From positions 1,612,001 through 1,676,000 of the forward strand of contig NC_009922.1 in the NCBI RefSeq assembly GCF_000018325.1: DNA of 64,000 nt, read 5' to 3'. The stretch is from Alkaliphilus oremlandii OhILAs. Lineage in GTDB: Bacteria; Bacillota; Clostridia; Peptostreptococcales; Natronincolaceae. Under the pieces are notes generated by a model, which was not told the origin of the DNA, ran no database searches, and was given only the letters and a program-made list of their open reading frames with translations. Made by a program: the position numbers and the translations under genes. The first letter of the stretch is position 1; every line of letters starts with the position of its first letter. This document shows, piece by piece, positions 1 through 8,230 of this stretch.

Positions 1-285
1 TTGTATAGAGATTCTACGCTGCCAATATTAAGACTTTCTGAGCTGCTGAACGTTCCAGCTTCTACTAACAGTTCAGCTGAAGAAGAAGAAGAAGATTTAA
101 CTGTAGTCATTGTTAAAAAAGGAGATAGAGATGCTGGAATCATTGTAGATCGGTTAATAGGCCAGCAAGAAATTGTAATTAAATCTTTAGGAAAATATCT
201 TTCTACAATAAAATCTATAGCAGGGGCTACAATTTTGGGTAATGGATCTGTAGCACTTATCGTAGATACGAATTCATTTTTTTAA
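1..285 (+). CDS. cheA: Chemotaxis histidine kinase CheA, C-terminal fragment
   Basis: This is the last 94 codons of a gene that begins before the window; the frame is open from base 1, so the TTG at base 1 is not a real start. The text matches the CheW-like regulatory (P5) domain at the end of CheA: a short Glu-rich insert near residues 26-32, then AGIIVDRLIGQQEIVIKSLG and the closing GSVALIVDTNSFF. That domain docks CheW and couples the kinase to chemoreceptors at the cell pole. cheW follows after 38 bases, and cheC, cheD and sigma-28 come next, as in Bacillus-type fla/che operons. Family assignment is confident; kinase activity cannot be judged from this piece. Confidence 0.9.
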   Translation: MYRDSTLPILRLSELLNVPASTNSSAEEEEEDLTVVIVKKGDRDAGIIVDRLIGQQEIVIKSLGKYLSTIKSIAGATILGNGSVALIVDTNSFF

Positions 286-323
286 TATTTTTAGCAATTG
301 ACTATTAGTGAGAGGTGAATAGC

Positions 324-761
324 ATGAGTTCTGTAAATCAATATGTTGTGTTTAAATTAAATAATGAAAGCTATGGTCTACTTATAGAATATGTGGAAAC
401 CATTGAAAAATTAACTGAAATAACTAGGGTGCCAGGTACGGCGGATTACATAAGTGGGGTCATTAATCTGAGAGGTGACGTAGTTCCTGTAGTGGATCTT
501 CGAAAAAGATTCCATCTGGAAAACAATCGGGACTTTGAAGACAATCGAATTATCGTTCTAGCCTTTGATGAAATGAAGGTTGGAATTCTTGTGGATTCTT
601 GCTCAGAAGTTGTTAATTTGGATAATAATCAAATTGATGAAGTTTATGATTTAATCAATTCTTTTGAGGAAGGGTATATTCAAGGGATTGGTAAGTTTAA
701 TGAAAGAATGATTATTATCGTAGATATTCCTAAACTATTGATCAACAGCGTAAACGGTTAA
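324..761 (+). CDS. cheW: Chemotaxis adaptor CheW
   Basis: Predicted 145-residue single CheW domain protein, the usual size. CheW bridges methyl-accepting receptors and the CheA kinase in polar arrays. Family hallmarks seen are QYVVFKLNNESYGL at the N-terminus, the ISGVINLRGDVVPVVDLR strand pair in the middle and VGILVDSCSEVV in the second half. I chose ATG 324 because AGAGGTG at 311-317 sits six bases upstream; the in-frame GTG at 315 lies inside that ribosome binding site. It lies between cheA and cheC in one operon, 12 bases before cheC. Confidence 0.95.
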   Translation: MSSVNQYVVFKLNNESYGLLIEYVETIEKLTEITRVPGTADYISGVINLRGDVVPVVDLRKRFHLENNRDFEDNRIIVLAFDEMKVGILVDSCSEVVNLDNNQIDEVYDLINSFEEGYIQGIGKFNERMIIIVDIPKLLINSVNG

Positions 762-773
762 GGAGGAATTGTT

Positions 774-1391
774 TTGAATATATCGATAGAAGATTTAAAC
801 AACCTGCATCTGGATGCATTGAGGGAGATTGGGAATATCGGCGCAGGTAACGCTGCAACAGCTTTAGCTGGAATGATCAATAAAAAAATAGATATGAGTG
901 TCCCATCCGTGCGAATATTAGATTTTAATGATGTGTGTGCAGTTTTAGGTGGAGAAGAAAATGTTGTTTCAGGGGTATACTTTGAAATTGAAGGCGATAT
1001 GGAAGGCAATATTATGTTTTTGCTGGATCTAAAATCGGCTAAAATTCTAACGAATATTTTAATGGGGAGGGAAGATGAAACGGACATACTAGACGATATG
1101 GATCGATCTGCGCTGCAGGAAATCGGGAATATCTTATCAGGAGCATATATCTCCTCTCTTTCATCTTTAACCAATTTAAATATTAAAATATCCATACCGT
1201 CCCTATGTATTGATATGGCCGGGGCTATCATCAGTGTGCCTGCAATCCAATTTGGATATATAGGAGATAAGGTTTTGTTTATAGAAACAGTATTACACGA
1301 TGGTGGCGACAAAGTAAAAGGTAATTTTTTTCTTATCCCAGAAACTAAGTCTTTCGAAACTCTATTAAAAAGTCTAGGGGTGTATATCTAA
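774..1391 (+). CDS. cheC: CheY-P phosphatase CheC
   Basis: 205-residue member of the CheC/CheX/FliY phosphatase family. It removes phosphate from CheY-P and works with CheD during adaptation. Two phosphatase signature copies are visible: ALREIGNIGAGNAATAL near residues 14-30 and ALQEIGNILSGAYISSL near residues 115-131, each with the Glu-x2-Asn pair and each followed by a helix and a Pro about 20 residues later. Having both sites is typical of CheC rather than FliY remnants. The start is TTG at 774 with AAGGAGG at 760-766. The stop abuts the cheD start with no spacer, which suggests translational coupling of the two partners. Confidence 0.95.
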   Translation: MNISIEDLNNLHLDALREIGNIGAGNAATALAGMINKKIDMSVPSVRILDFNDVCAVLGGEENVVSGVYFEIEGDMEGNIMFLLDLKSAKILTNILMGREDETDILDDMDRSALQEIGNILSGAYISSLSSLTNLNIKISIPSLCIDMAGAIISVPAIQFGYIGDKVLFIETVLHDGGDKVKGNFFLIPETKSFETLLKSLGVYI

Positions 1392-1877
1392 ATGCAGATG
1401 ATTACTAAAGTAGGGATGGCTGATATGAATATAACGAAAGATCCTGGCGTTATAACCACACTTGGACTAGGCTCCTGTGTTGGTATCGTCCTATACGATC
1501 AGGCTGTGAAAGTGGCTGGTTTAGTTCATATTATGTTACCCAATAGTAAACAAATCAAAAATAATGAGAATAAAGCTAAATTTGCAGATACGGGGATAGA
1601 GTTATTATTACAAAAAATGATAGAGCAGGGCTGCAGCAAATCTAGAATCATCGCTAAGATCGCAGGTGGAAGTCAAATGTTCTCATTTCAAACAAATAAT
1701 GATGTGATGAAAATTGGTGAACGAAATGTAGTGGCTACGAAAGAAATTTTACAGCAATTGAAAATACCTTTACTTGCACAGGATACAGGAGGGAATTACG
1801 GAAGAACAATTGAATTCAATTCAAATAACGGTAAACTACTTATAAAGACGATAGGCCATGGCGTACATGAAATTTAA
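1392..1877 (+). CDS. cheD: Chemoreceptor glutamine deamidase CheD
   Basis: 161-residue CheD. The family deamidates specific glutamines on chemoreceptors and binds CheC to stimulate its phosphatase activity. The catalytic triad expected from Thermotoga CheD is visible as Thr23, Cys29 in LGSCVG and His46 in VHIMLP; the later IAGGSQMF segment is also typical. The start ATG follows directly on the cheC stop, with a second in-frame ATG two codons later. It is the last chemotaxis gene of the operon here, 41 bases before the flagellar sigma factor. Confidence 0.95.
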   Translation: MQMITKVGMADMNITKDPGVITTLGLGSCVGIVLYDQAVKVAGLVHIMLPNSKQIKNNENKAKFADTGIELLLQKMIEQGCSKSRIIAKIAGGSQMFSFQTNNDVMKIGERNVVATKEILQQLKIPLLAQDTGGNYGRTIEFNSNNGKLLIKTIGHGVHEI

Positions 1878-1918
1878 ACAGATAGCACGAACTATTCATA
1901 TGGCCAGGAGGTTTAAAC

Positions 1919-2656
1919 ATGGAAGATATAAAAACTCTATGGCATAATTACAAAAATAATAATGATTCTCAGGCGAAGGCATTACTGATAGAAGAATACA
2001 TAAGATTAGTAAAATTTATTGCTGGGAGATTATATATATCTTATGGCTCTAATATTGAATATGATGATTTGGTTAGTTATGGTATTTTTGGACTAATAGA
2101 TGCAATTGAAAAATTTGATTTGAATAAACAGGTGAAATTTGAAACCTATGCACAAATACGCATAAGAGGAGCCATTATTGATAGCTTACGAAGCTTGGAT
2201 TGGGTACCTAGGTCTATTCGGCAAAAGTCAAAGAAAATTGAAGAAGCGTATAGCAGCTTAGAAAACAAACTGGGTCGTTCAGCTACAGATGTAGAAGTAT
2301 CTGAAGCGTTGGATATTTCGGTAAAAGAGCTACAGGAGATACTTCTAAATACAGCTTCATTTAATGTAATTTCCTTAGAAGAGGTTATTTTTGAGGTGGG
2401 TTTAATAGGAAATACAGCAGAAGAACAATTAACTGAGGATTTAATTTGTAGGCGTGAAACTTACAATAATCTGAAAGATACTATAGTACAACTACCTGAA
2501 AGAGAAAGACAGGTTATTTCATTATATTACTATAATAATTTAACTTATAAAGAGATTGGAAAGGTTTTAGATATATCTGAGTCTAGAGTATCACAGCTTC
2601 ATTCTAAAGCGATTTCGAGACTGAAATCTAAATTAACTTCGAATAGTCCTAATTAA
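1919..2656 (+). CDS. sigD: RNA polymerase sigma-28 factor for flagellar/motility genes
   Basis: 245-residue FliA/WhiG-type sigma factor (SigD in Bacillus). It directs RNA polymerase to late flagellar and chemotaxis promoters. Region 2 is visible in YDDLVSYGIFGLIDAIEKFD and FETYAQIRIRGAIIDSLR, followed by DWVPRS, which is diagnostic for the sigma-28 class. Region 4 is LPERERQVISLYYYNNLTYKEI with the helix-turn-helix ISESRVSQLHSKA. A strong site AGGAGG lies at 1906-1911. Position after cheD and before a swrB-position gene and rpsB matches the end of the Bacillus fla/che operon. Confidence 0.95.
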   Translation: MEDIKTLWHNYKNNNDSQAKALLIEEYIRLVKFIAGRLYISYGSNIEYDDLVSYGIFGLIDAIEKFDLNKQVKFETYAQIRIRGAIIDSLRSLDWVPRSIRQKSKKIEEAYSSLENKLGRSATDVEVSEALDISVKELQEILLNTASFNVISLEEVIFEVGLIGNTAEEQLTEDLICRRETYNNLKDTIVQLPERERQVISLYYYNNLTYKEIGKVLDISESRVSQLHSKAISRLKSKLTSNSPN

Positions 2657-2668
2657 AGGGGTGGAATT

Positions 2669-4477
2669 ATGACAATTTATAATAACTATATTATTGCTGA
2701 GGGAGAATCCTACGATGCAGCTTTAAAATATGGTCTAGAGCAACTGAATCTTAAACAAGAACAAGTTCAAATCGAGGTTCTAGAAGAAAAAAAGAGCTTT
2801 CTATTCAAACGAGGGTTTATTAAACTAAAAATAACCCCTATTCAAAGTGATTCTTTAGGAGAACCCAAATCAAATATAGGGGATCCAGTGGTAAAACGAA
2901 ATAATTTCGCCTTAAATTATCTTCCAGATGGAGTTTATTTGAATATTATAGACAACTCACAAATTGACATTAAAGATATTATTGATTTTTTAATACTTAA
3001 AAAGGTTACCAACTACGAATATGATAAGATCGCTCTATGTGTAGAAGGTAAAAAAATAGGGATGGAAAAAATAGCACCGTATCAAGAAGAAAATTTTATT
3101 GACAGTATGCTAGAAATCAGGGTTTCTGATGACAAGCTTGAAGCCAGCATATTATTATCAGAGCCATTGGGTGGGAAATATTTATCGGTTGATGAGATCA
3201 TAGAGGGACTCACTCAAAAAGGGATAACGTATGGTATTGATGAAGAAAAAATTCATGAAATATGTACGCATCATATTTTTAACAAATGGATTACCATTGC
3301 ACAGGGCAAAAAAGCAGTCCATGGCAAAAATGCAAGTGTCATCTATTTATTTGAGGAAGAAAAGGAATCTACAACTTCAGTAATTACGGATGAAGGTAGA
3401 ATTGATTATAAAAACTTAAACAATATACGAAATGTAAATGAGGGTTCACTTTTATTAGAAATCATACCAGCTACCGAAGGAACCAACGGGATGACTGTAT
3501 ATGGAAAAGAAATCCCTTCATCCAAAGGAAAAGATATCGCTATAAAAAAAGGAAAAAATATCTATGAAAGCGAAGATGGTTTAAAGATATTTGCATCGAA
3601 AGATGGCGAAGTTCATTTTGTAGATGGAAGAATATACGTTGACGAAGTTAAAAATATCGACGGAAATATAGATAATGAAACTGGGAATATCCAATTCAAT
3701 GGGAAAGTTAACATCAAAGGCAATGTAAAATCTGGATTTAAAGTAGAAGCTGAAGGAGATATAGAAATCTTTGGCGTAGTGGAAAGTGCCCATCTAATAT
3801 CCAATGGAAATATCATTATACATAGAGGTGTGCAAGGAAATAATCAGGCTTACATTTACTGTAAAGGGAGTCTACATGTAAAATATCTCGAAAATGCTAA
3901 TGTTGTTTCTGGAGAAGACATTACGGCAGATGCTATATTGCATAGCAATGTAACGACAAAAGGAAAAGTTGTAGTTCAAGGCAAAAAGGGACTAATTGCG
4001 GGTGGTGATATCAAAGCAGGCAAGGAAGTCCGGGCGAATATCATTGGCTCTCATATGGGAACTTTAACAAAAATTGAAGTTGGAATTAATCCCGACGAAA
4101 AATCTCGTTTTGAATCCCTAAAATCAGAGTTTATGGAAATTGAAAAAAATATGGAGAACTCACAAAAAGCTGTGGAACTATTGCAGAAAATGGCAAGAAA
4201 GCAAGAATTAAATTCTGGAAAGCAAGAACTATTAGTAAAGTCCTTAAAAACATACAATGTACTAAAAACAAAGTATTCAGATATGGCAAAAGAGTTGACG
4301 GAGATGTCAGAAAGATTCAAAGAATCTAACAACGGAAAGGTCCATGCGGCTAAAGTGGTTTATCAGGGAGTAAAAATAATCATTGGTAATGTTTCAAGAC
4401 AAATCTATGATGAATTAGCTACATGTACATTTTATATCAAAGATGGTGAAGTTACATTTGGACCCTATGAAAAGTAA
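2669..4477 (+). CDS. FapA-family (DUF342) protein with N-terminal Jag-N-like domain
   Basis: 602-residue protein. Residues 1-55 look like a Jag-N domain (EGESYDAALKYGLEQL, then KKSFLFKRGFIKLKI). The rest matches the FapA/DUF342 family, with a long run of short beta-turn repeats (GNVKSGFKVEAEGDIEIFG, VHGxN-like turns) that predicts a right-handed beta-helix, and a coiled-coil tail near residues 475-550. Family members are called flagellar assembly protein A, and members next to motility genes are common; the biochemical role is not established. It starts 12 bases after the sigma-28 gene, with a GGGGTGG site, so it is co-transcribed. Function is inferred from position and family name only. Confidence 0.8.
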   Translation: MTIYNNYIIAEGESYDAALKYGLEQLNLKQEQVQIEVLEEKKSFLFKRGFIKLKITPIQSDSLGEPKSNIGDPVVKRNNFALNYLPDGVYLNIIDNSQIDIKDIIDFLILKKVTNYEYDKIALCVEGKKIGMEKIAPYQEENFIDSMLEIRVSDDKLEASILLSEPLGGKYLSVDEIIEGLTQKGITYGIDEEKIHEICTHHIFNKWITIAQGKKAVHGKNASVIYLFEEEKESTTSVITDEGRIDYKNLNNIRNVNEGSLLLEIIPATEGTNGMTVYGKEIPSSKGKDIAIKKGKNIYESEDGLKIFASKDGEVHFVDGRIYVDEVKNIDGNIDNETGNIQFNGKVNIKGNVKSGFKVEAEGDIEIFGVVESAHLISNGNIIIHRGVQGNNQAYIYCKGSLHVKYLENANVVSGEDITADAILHSNVTTKGKVVVQGKKGLIAGGDIKAGKEVRANIIGSHMGTLTKIEVGINPDEKSRFESLKSEFMEIEKNMENSQKAVELLQKMARKQELNSGKQELLVKSLKTYNVLKTKYSDMAKELTEMSERFKESNNGKVHAAKVVYQGVKIIIGNVSRQIYDELATCTFYIKDGEVTFGPYEK

Positions 4478-4537
4478 ATTTGTTACTGTGATATTTACTC
4501 TATAGGATATTTATAATAGCAATAAAAGAGGTGTATT

Positions 4538-4984
4538 ATGGAAAGTCAAGCAATTCTCTTTGTACTGATTGCATGCATGGTTTTATTACTTTTAATAACG
4601 ATTTATATAATTAAAGACTTTAAGTACAGAGAAAAAAATAGAGAACAAATCTATAGACAGAAAAGTGAATATAGCTATAGAGAAAATAAAATGGCCGAAA
4701 ATAGAATTTTACTTGAGAGAATTAAACAATTGGAATATGAAATTATAGAACTAAAAAGGAACAATAGTAGGGTGATAAAGGAAAACCTTAGTGATGAAAT
4801 TCTATCAGATGAAATGGACATGGACGAAAATGAATTTAAAAATATATTAAACTATAAGATTTTTAAAGATAAAAACAAGGATATTCTAGATCTATATGAC
4901 AAGGGATTTCCTAAAGAATCTATCGCAAAAAACTTAAATCGAAGTATAAGAGAAGTAGAAATGGTAATAAACTTAATTAGGTAA
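4538..4984 (+). CDS. Membrane-anchored coiled-coil protein with C-terminal HTH, in the SwrB position
   Basis: 148 residues in three parts: an N-terminal membrane helix (about residues 5-25), a charged, probably coiled-coil middle (about 30-90), and a C-terminal helix-turn-helix-like segment (FPKESIAKNLNRSIREVEMV). The same layout and the same slot between sigD and rpsB are seen in Bacillus SwrB/YlxL, a swarming and flagellar type III export regulator. Sequence identity cannot be judged here, so I describe it as positional and architectural similarity. The ribosome site is AGAGGTG just upstream. A promoter for rpsB begins 22 bases after its stop, so this closes the motility operon. Confidence 0.7.
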   Translation: MESQAILFVLIACMVLLLLITIYIIKDFKYREKNREQIYRQKSEYSYRENKMAENRILLERIKQLEYEIIELKRNNSRVIKENLSDEILSDEMDMDENEFKNILNYKIFKDKNKDILDLYDKGFPKESIAKNLNRSIREVEMVINLIR

Positions 4985-5005
4985 TTCTTTTTTAAAAATA
5001 AAGTA

Positions 5006-5034
5006 TTGCTTCATTACAGTCTCTATGTTACAAT
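5006..5034 (+). promoter_or_regulatory. Sigma-A promoter of rpsB
   Basis: TTGCTT (5006-5011), a 17-base spacer and TACAAT (5029-5034). Transcription would start near 5041 and leave a leader of roughly 95 bases before rpsB, long enough for an autoregulatory ribosomal-protein leader. Confidence 0.75.
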
Positions 5035-5135
5035 GTTTAAGGTGAGATAACACACATCTTATAATCTGTTTAGTAGTGCCGTTCGGTTCTAAATGGAAAT
5101 GATTAAGATGGAGGAAAAACTAAGGAGGTAATAAA

Positions 5136-5834
5136 ATGTCAGTAATTTCAATGAAACAATTATTAGAAGCTGGAGTTCATTTTGGACATCAGACTAGAAG
5201 ATGGAACCCTAAAATGGGCGAGTATATTTTTACAGAAAGAAATGGAATCTATATTATAGATCTTCAAAAAACTGTGAAAAAAGTAGAAGAAGCTTACAGT
5301 GTGATGAAAGATATCGCTACAGAGGGTGGTACAATCTTATTTGTAGGTACTAAAAAACAAGCACAAGAGGCTGTTGAAGAAGAAGCAAAGAGAAGCGGAA
5401 TGTACTTTGTCAACCAAAGATGGTTAGGTGGAATGCTAACAAACTTCAAAACAATCAAAAAAAGAATCGAGCGTCTTCGTGAATTAGAGAAGATGGAAGA
5501 AGATGGTACATTCGAAGTACTACCAAAGAAAGAAGTTATTAAACTTCGTCATGAGCAAGAAAAGCTTGAAAAGTTCTTAGGTGGTATTAAAGATATGACT
5601 GAAATGCCAGATGCATTATTTGTTGTAGACCCTAGAAAAGAAAGAATAGCTATTCAAGAGGCGCATACTCTAGGAATTCCTGTTATTTCTATTGTAGATA
5701 CAAACTGTGACCCAGATGAAGTAGACTATGTAATTCCAGGAAATGATGATGCTATTAGAGCTGTTAAGCTGATTGCTTCCACTATGGCTAATGCTATAAT
5801 TGAAGGTAAGCAAGGCGTTCAAACAGAAGCATAA
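5136..5834 (+). CDS. rpsB: 30S ribosomal protein S2
   Basis: 232-residue S2, full length for the family. S2 is one of the last proteins to join the 30S subunit and supports S1 binding. Family signatures are MKQLLEAGVHFGHQTRRWNP at the N-terminus, FVGTKKQAQEAV, RWLGGMLTNF and the late IPVISIVDTNCDPD. A strong AAGGAGG (5121-5127) precedes ATG 5136. It has its own promoter at 5006-5034 and is separated from tsf by a hairpin lacking a T-run, so the two are probably co-transcribed. Confidence 0.98.
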   Translation: MSVISMKQLLEAGVHFGHQTRRWNPKMGEYIFTERNGIYIIDLQKTVKKVEEAYSVMKDIATEGGTILFVGTKKQAQEAVEEEAKRSGMYFVNQRWLGGMLTNFKTIKKRIERLRELEKMEEDGTFEVLPKKEVIKLRHEQEKLEKFLGGIKDMTEMPDALFVVDPRKERIAIQEAHTLGIPVISIVDTNCDPDEVDYVIPGNDDAIRAVKLIASTMANAIIEGKQGVQTEA

Positions 5835-5854
5835 AATATAATTACTAATGTTGA

Positions 5855-5897
5855 AAAGGTAAGGGGTTCAAGGGATTTTCCCTTACTCCTTACCTTT
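5855..5897 (+). promoter_or_regulatory. rpsB-tsf intergenic hairpin
   Basis: AAAGGTAAGG (5855-5864) pairs with CCTTACCTTT (5888-5897), and AAGGGA (5870-5875) pairs with TCCCTT (5879-5884) inside it. No T-run follows, so it looks like a processing, stabilising or partial attenuation structure rather than a full terminator. Confidence 0.6.
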
Positions 5898-5922
5898 AAT
5901 AATATGCTAGGAGGAATTTAAA

Positions 5923-6573
5923 ATGGATATAACTGCATCAATGGTTAAAGAGTTAAGAGAAAAAACAGGCGCTGGTATGATGGATTGTAAAAAAGCGCTT
6001 ACAGAAGCAGAAGGAAATATGGATAGAGCGGTAGAAGTTCTTAGAGAACGTGGACTAGCTGCCGTTGCAAAAAAATCTGGTAGAATTGCTGCAGAAGGTC
6101 TAGTTGAGTCTTACATACACGGAGGTAGAATTGGTGTAATCGTTGAAGTGAACTCTGAAACAGACTTTGTTGCTAAAAACCAAGAATTTAAAGATTTCGT
6201 TAAGGATGTTGCGCTTCATATTGCAGCTTCAAATCCTCAATATGTGAGACGTGAAGATGTAGATCCAGCTCTTGTTGAAAAAGAAAAAGAAATTTTAACA
6301 AAGCAAGCATTAAATGAAGGTAAACCAGAGAAGATCGTTGAAAAAATGGTTGAAGGAAGAATTGATAAATTCTACAAGGAAATTTGTTTATTAGAGCAAC
6401 CATTCGTTAAAGATCCTGATGTTACTGTTGGTGATCTATTAACAGAAAAAATCTCTAAAATTGGTGAGAACATCTCAATTAGAAGGTTTACTAGATATGA
6501 AGTTGGAGAAGGTATTGAAAAGAAAGAAGAAAATTTCGCAGAAGAAGTTGCGAAACAAATGGCACAAAACTAA
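5923..6573 (+). CDS. tsf: Translation elongation factor Ts
   Basis: 216-residue EF-Ts, the guanine-nucleotide exchange factor that recycles EF-Tu. The N-terminal UBA-like domain is clear (VKELREKTGAGMMDCKKAL), followed by the core motif VNSETDFVAKN near residue 80 that contacts EF-Tu. The protein is at the short end of the family, consistent with a single compact dimerisation domain. AGGAGG lies at 5910-5915. It follows rpsB in the conserved pair and is closed by the terminator at 6585-6613. Confidence 0.98.
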   Translation: MDITASMVKELREKTGAGMMDCKKALTEAEGNMDRAVEVLRERGLAAVAKKSGRIAAEGLVESYIHGGRIGVIVEVNSETDFVAKNQEFKDFVKDVALHIAASNPQYVRREDVDPALVEKEKEILTKQALNEGKPEKIVEKMVEGRIDKFYKEICLLEQPFVKDPDVTVGDLLTEKISKIGENISIRRFTRYEVGEGIEKKEENFAEEVAKQMAQN

Positions 6574-6584
6574 TTACTCTATAT

Positions 6585-6613
6585 AAAAGAGAACACAAAT
6601 GTGTTCTCTTTTA
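6585..6613 (+). terminator. Terminator after rpsB-tsf
   Basis: Twelve-base perfect stem AAAAGAGAACAC (6585-6596) with GTGTTCTCTTTT (6601-6612) around a four-base loop. The end of the stem supplies the T-run. Confidence 0.8.
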
Positions 6614-6621
6614 CACTAATA

Positions 6622-6650
6622 AGTACAAATACAATATTTTTAATTATAAT
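6622..6650 (+). promoter_or_regulatory. Probable promoter of pyrH-frr-uppS operon
   Basis: AGTACA (6622-6627), 17 bases, then a perfect TATAAT (6645-6650). The -35 is weak, but its place just after the tsf terminator and before pyrH supports it. Confidence 0.45.
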
Positions 6651-6702
6651 GAAGGTTTTTTCTTATATATGGAGAATATAATTACGAGAAGGAGGAGTGC
6701 AT

Positions 6703-7413
6703 GTGTTAGAGCCTCAATACAAAAGAGTACTATTGAAATTAAGCGGGGAAGCTTTAGCAGGAGAAAAGGGCTTTGGATTAGATCCCAATGTGGTCACCAA
6801 TATAGCAACTCAGGTAAAGGATATTGTAAATATGGGGGTTGAAGTAGCTATTGTTGTTGGTGGTGGAAACTACTGGAGGGGCAGAACTGGCGAAGGTATG
6901 GATAGAACCACTGCTGATTATATGGGGATGTTGGCTACTGTTATAAATGCTCTTGCTCTTCAAGACTCCTTAGAAAACCTGGATGTATTAACTAGAGTTC
7001 AAAGTGCCATAGAAATGAGACAAATCGCAGAGCCTTATATAAGAAGACGTGCAGTGAGGCATCTTGAAAAAAATAGAGTTGTTATATTTGCTGCCGGAAC
7101 AGGAAATCCTTACTTTTCTACAGATACTACTGCTGCTCTCAGAGCTGCTGAAATTGAAGCGGATGTAATTTTATTAGCAAAAAATGTAGATGGTGTATAT
7201 TCAGCGGATCCATCTATTGACAAAACTGCTACTAAATTTAATGAATTAACCTATATAGATGTCTTAAAAATGGGATTAAAGGTTATGGATTCAACAGCAA
7301 TATCCTTATGTATGGACAATTCCATACCGATTAAGGTCTTTGGATTAGAAGATCCTGAGAACATTAAAAAGGTTATATACGGAGATAAAATAGGTACATA
7401 TATTTATAGTTAG
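6703..7413 (+). CDS. pyrH: UMP kinase
   Basis: Predicted 236-residue bacterial UMP kinase of the amino-acid-kinase fold. It phosphorylates UMP to UDP in pyrimidine nucleotide synthesis and is allosterically controlled in most bacteria. Signatures are YKRVLLKLSGEAL at the N-terminus, VVGGGNYWRG, the central AAGTGNPYFSTDTTAALRA and LLAKNVDGVYSADP. I place the start at GTG 6703, seven bases after AAGGAGG (6689-6695); the GTG at 6697 is only one base from that site. It sits before frr as in most Firmicutes. Confidence 0.96.
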   Translation: MLEPQYKRVLLKLSGEALAGEKGFGLDPNVVTNIATQVKDIVNMGVEVAIVVGGGNYWRGRTGEGMDRTTADYMGMLATVINALALQDSLENLDVLTRVQSAIEMRQIAEPYIRRRAVRHLEKNRVVIFAAGTGNPYFSTDTTAALRAAEIEADVILLAKNVDGVYSADPSIDKTATKFNELTYIDVLKMGLKVMDSTAISLCMDNSIPIKVFGLEDPENIKKVIYGDKIGTYIYS

Positions 7414-7441
7414 TATTTATTAATTATAAGGAGGATACAAA

Positions 7442-7999
7442 ATGAAAATGGAAATTCATAAGAATCTTGAGGAAAAAATGAATAAGACGATTAATGCTCT
7501 AAAAGACGAATTAGCCAGTATTAGGGCTGGAAGAGCGAATCCAGCGATGTTAGACAGAATTGTTGTAGAATATTATGGATCACCAACTCCTATAAAACAA
7601 ATTGCTGCTATCACAGCGCCAGAGCCAAGAATTATTTCAATACAACCTTATGATGGTTCCGCTCTTAGTAGCATTGAAAAAGCAATTCTTCAATCAGATT
7701 TGGGTGTTAATCCTTCTAACGATGGAAAATTAATACGCATTATAGTGCCACAACTGACCGAAGAAAGAAGAAAAGAACTGACTAAGGTGGCAAAGAAAAC
7801 TTCAGAGGATGCTAAAGTTGTTCTGCGAAATGAAAGACGTAATGCAAATGATCGTCTAAAGAAGATGCAAAAAGACAATGAAATTACTGAAGATGAACTA
7901 AAGACTGCACAAGATGAAGTTCAAAAGATAACAGATAAATTTATTAAAATGGTTGACGAACTTACAGAAAAGAAAGAAAAGGATATTATGGAGGTATAA
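7442..7999 (+). CDS. frr: Ribosome recycling factor
   Basis: 185-residue RRF, exactly the usual length. With EF-G it splits the post-termination ribosome. The hallmark ASIRAGRANPAMLDRI near residues 28-43 and the C-terminal helical LTEERRKELTKVAKK segment are present. AAGGAGG lies about six bases before ATG 7442. The stop is followed after two bases by the start of a small PASTA-like gene. Confidence 0.98.
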   Translation: MKMEIHKNLEEKMNKTINALKDELASIRAGRANPAMLDRIVVEYYGSPTPIKQIAAITAPEPRIISIQPYDGSALSSIEKAILQSDLGVNPSNDGKLIRIIVPQLTEERRKELTKVAKKTSEDAKVVLRNERRNANDRLKKMQKDNEITEDELKTAQDEVQKITDKFIKMVDELTEKKEKDIMEV

Positions 8000-8001
8000 T
8001 C

Positions 8002-8190
8002 TTGGTGAATATACCGGATTGTTTAGGATATCAATTAGAAAGTGCACTGCATCTATTAAATAAATTAGGTTACGATGTTATTATTGAAGAAACCTATGGT
8101 AAAAGGTCTGTAAAGACAGAGGATGTCAGAGTCATCAGGCAGAAACTTTTAGGAAATAATCAATTACAACTGATCATAGCATATTTTTAA
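8002..8190 (+). CDS. Small PASTA-like protein of unknown function
   Basis: 62 residues. The opening IPDCLGYQLESALHLLNKLG followed by a beta strand resembles a single PASTA-type repeat (Pro-Asp/Leu-Gly, helix, Leu-Gly, strand), here without a membrane anchor or kinase. The start may be TTG 8002 or GTG 8005; GGAGG at 7990-7994 lies 7 or 10 bases upstream. It fits tightly between frr and uppS and is followed at once by a hairpin. I do not recognise a named family. Tight packing and a good ribosome site argue that it is real. Confidence 0.6.
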   Translation: MVNIPDCLGYQLESALHLLNKLGYDVIIEETYGKRSVKTEDVRVIRQKLLGNNQLQLIIAYF

Positions 8191-8191
8191 G

Positions 8192-8209
8192 CCCCCTCCA
8201 AGGGGGTTT
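8192..8209 (+). terminator. Weak hairpin, possible attenuator before uppS
   Basis: CCCCCT (8192-8197) pairs with AGGGGG (8201-8206) around a three-base loop, followed by only three T residues. It is short and GC-rich and probably lowers rather than ends transcription into uppS. Confidence 0.45.
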
Positions 8210-8230
8210 AAAAGTGATTGGAGTGAAAAG

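Noticed and set aside
758..1312. 184-codon open frame antisense to cheC
   Set aside because: Complement of a well-conserved gene, with no ribosome site and Ser/Ile-rich composition typical of antisense frames.
5855..5897. rpsB-tsf hairpin as a terminator
   Set aside because: No T-run follows, and tsf has no clear promoter of its own.
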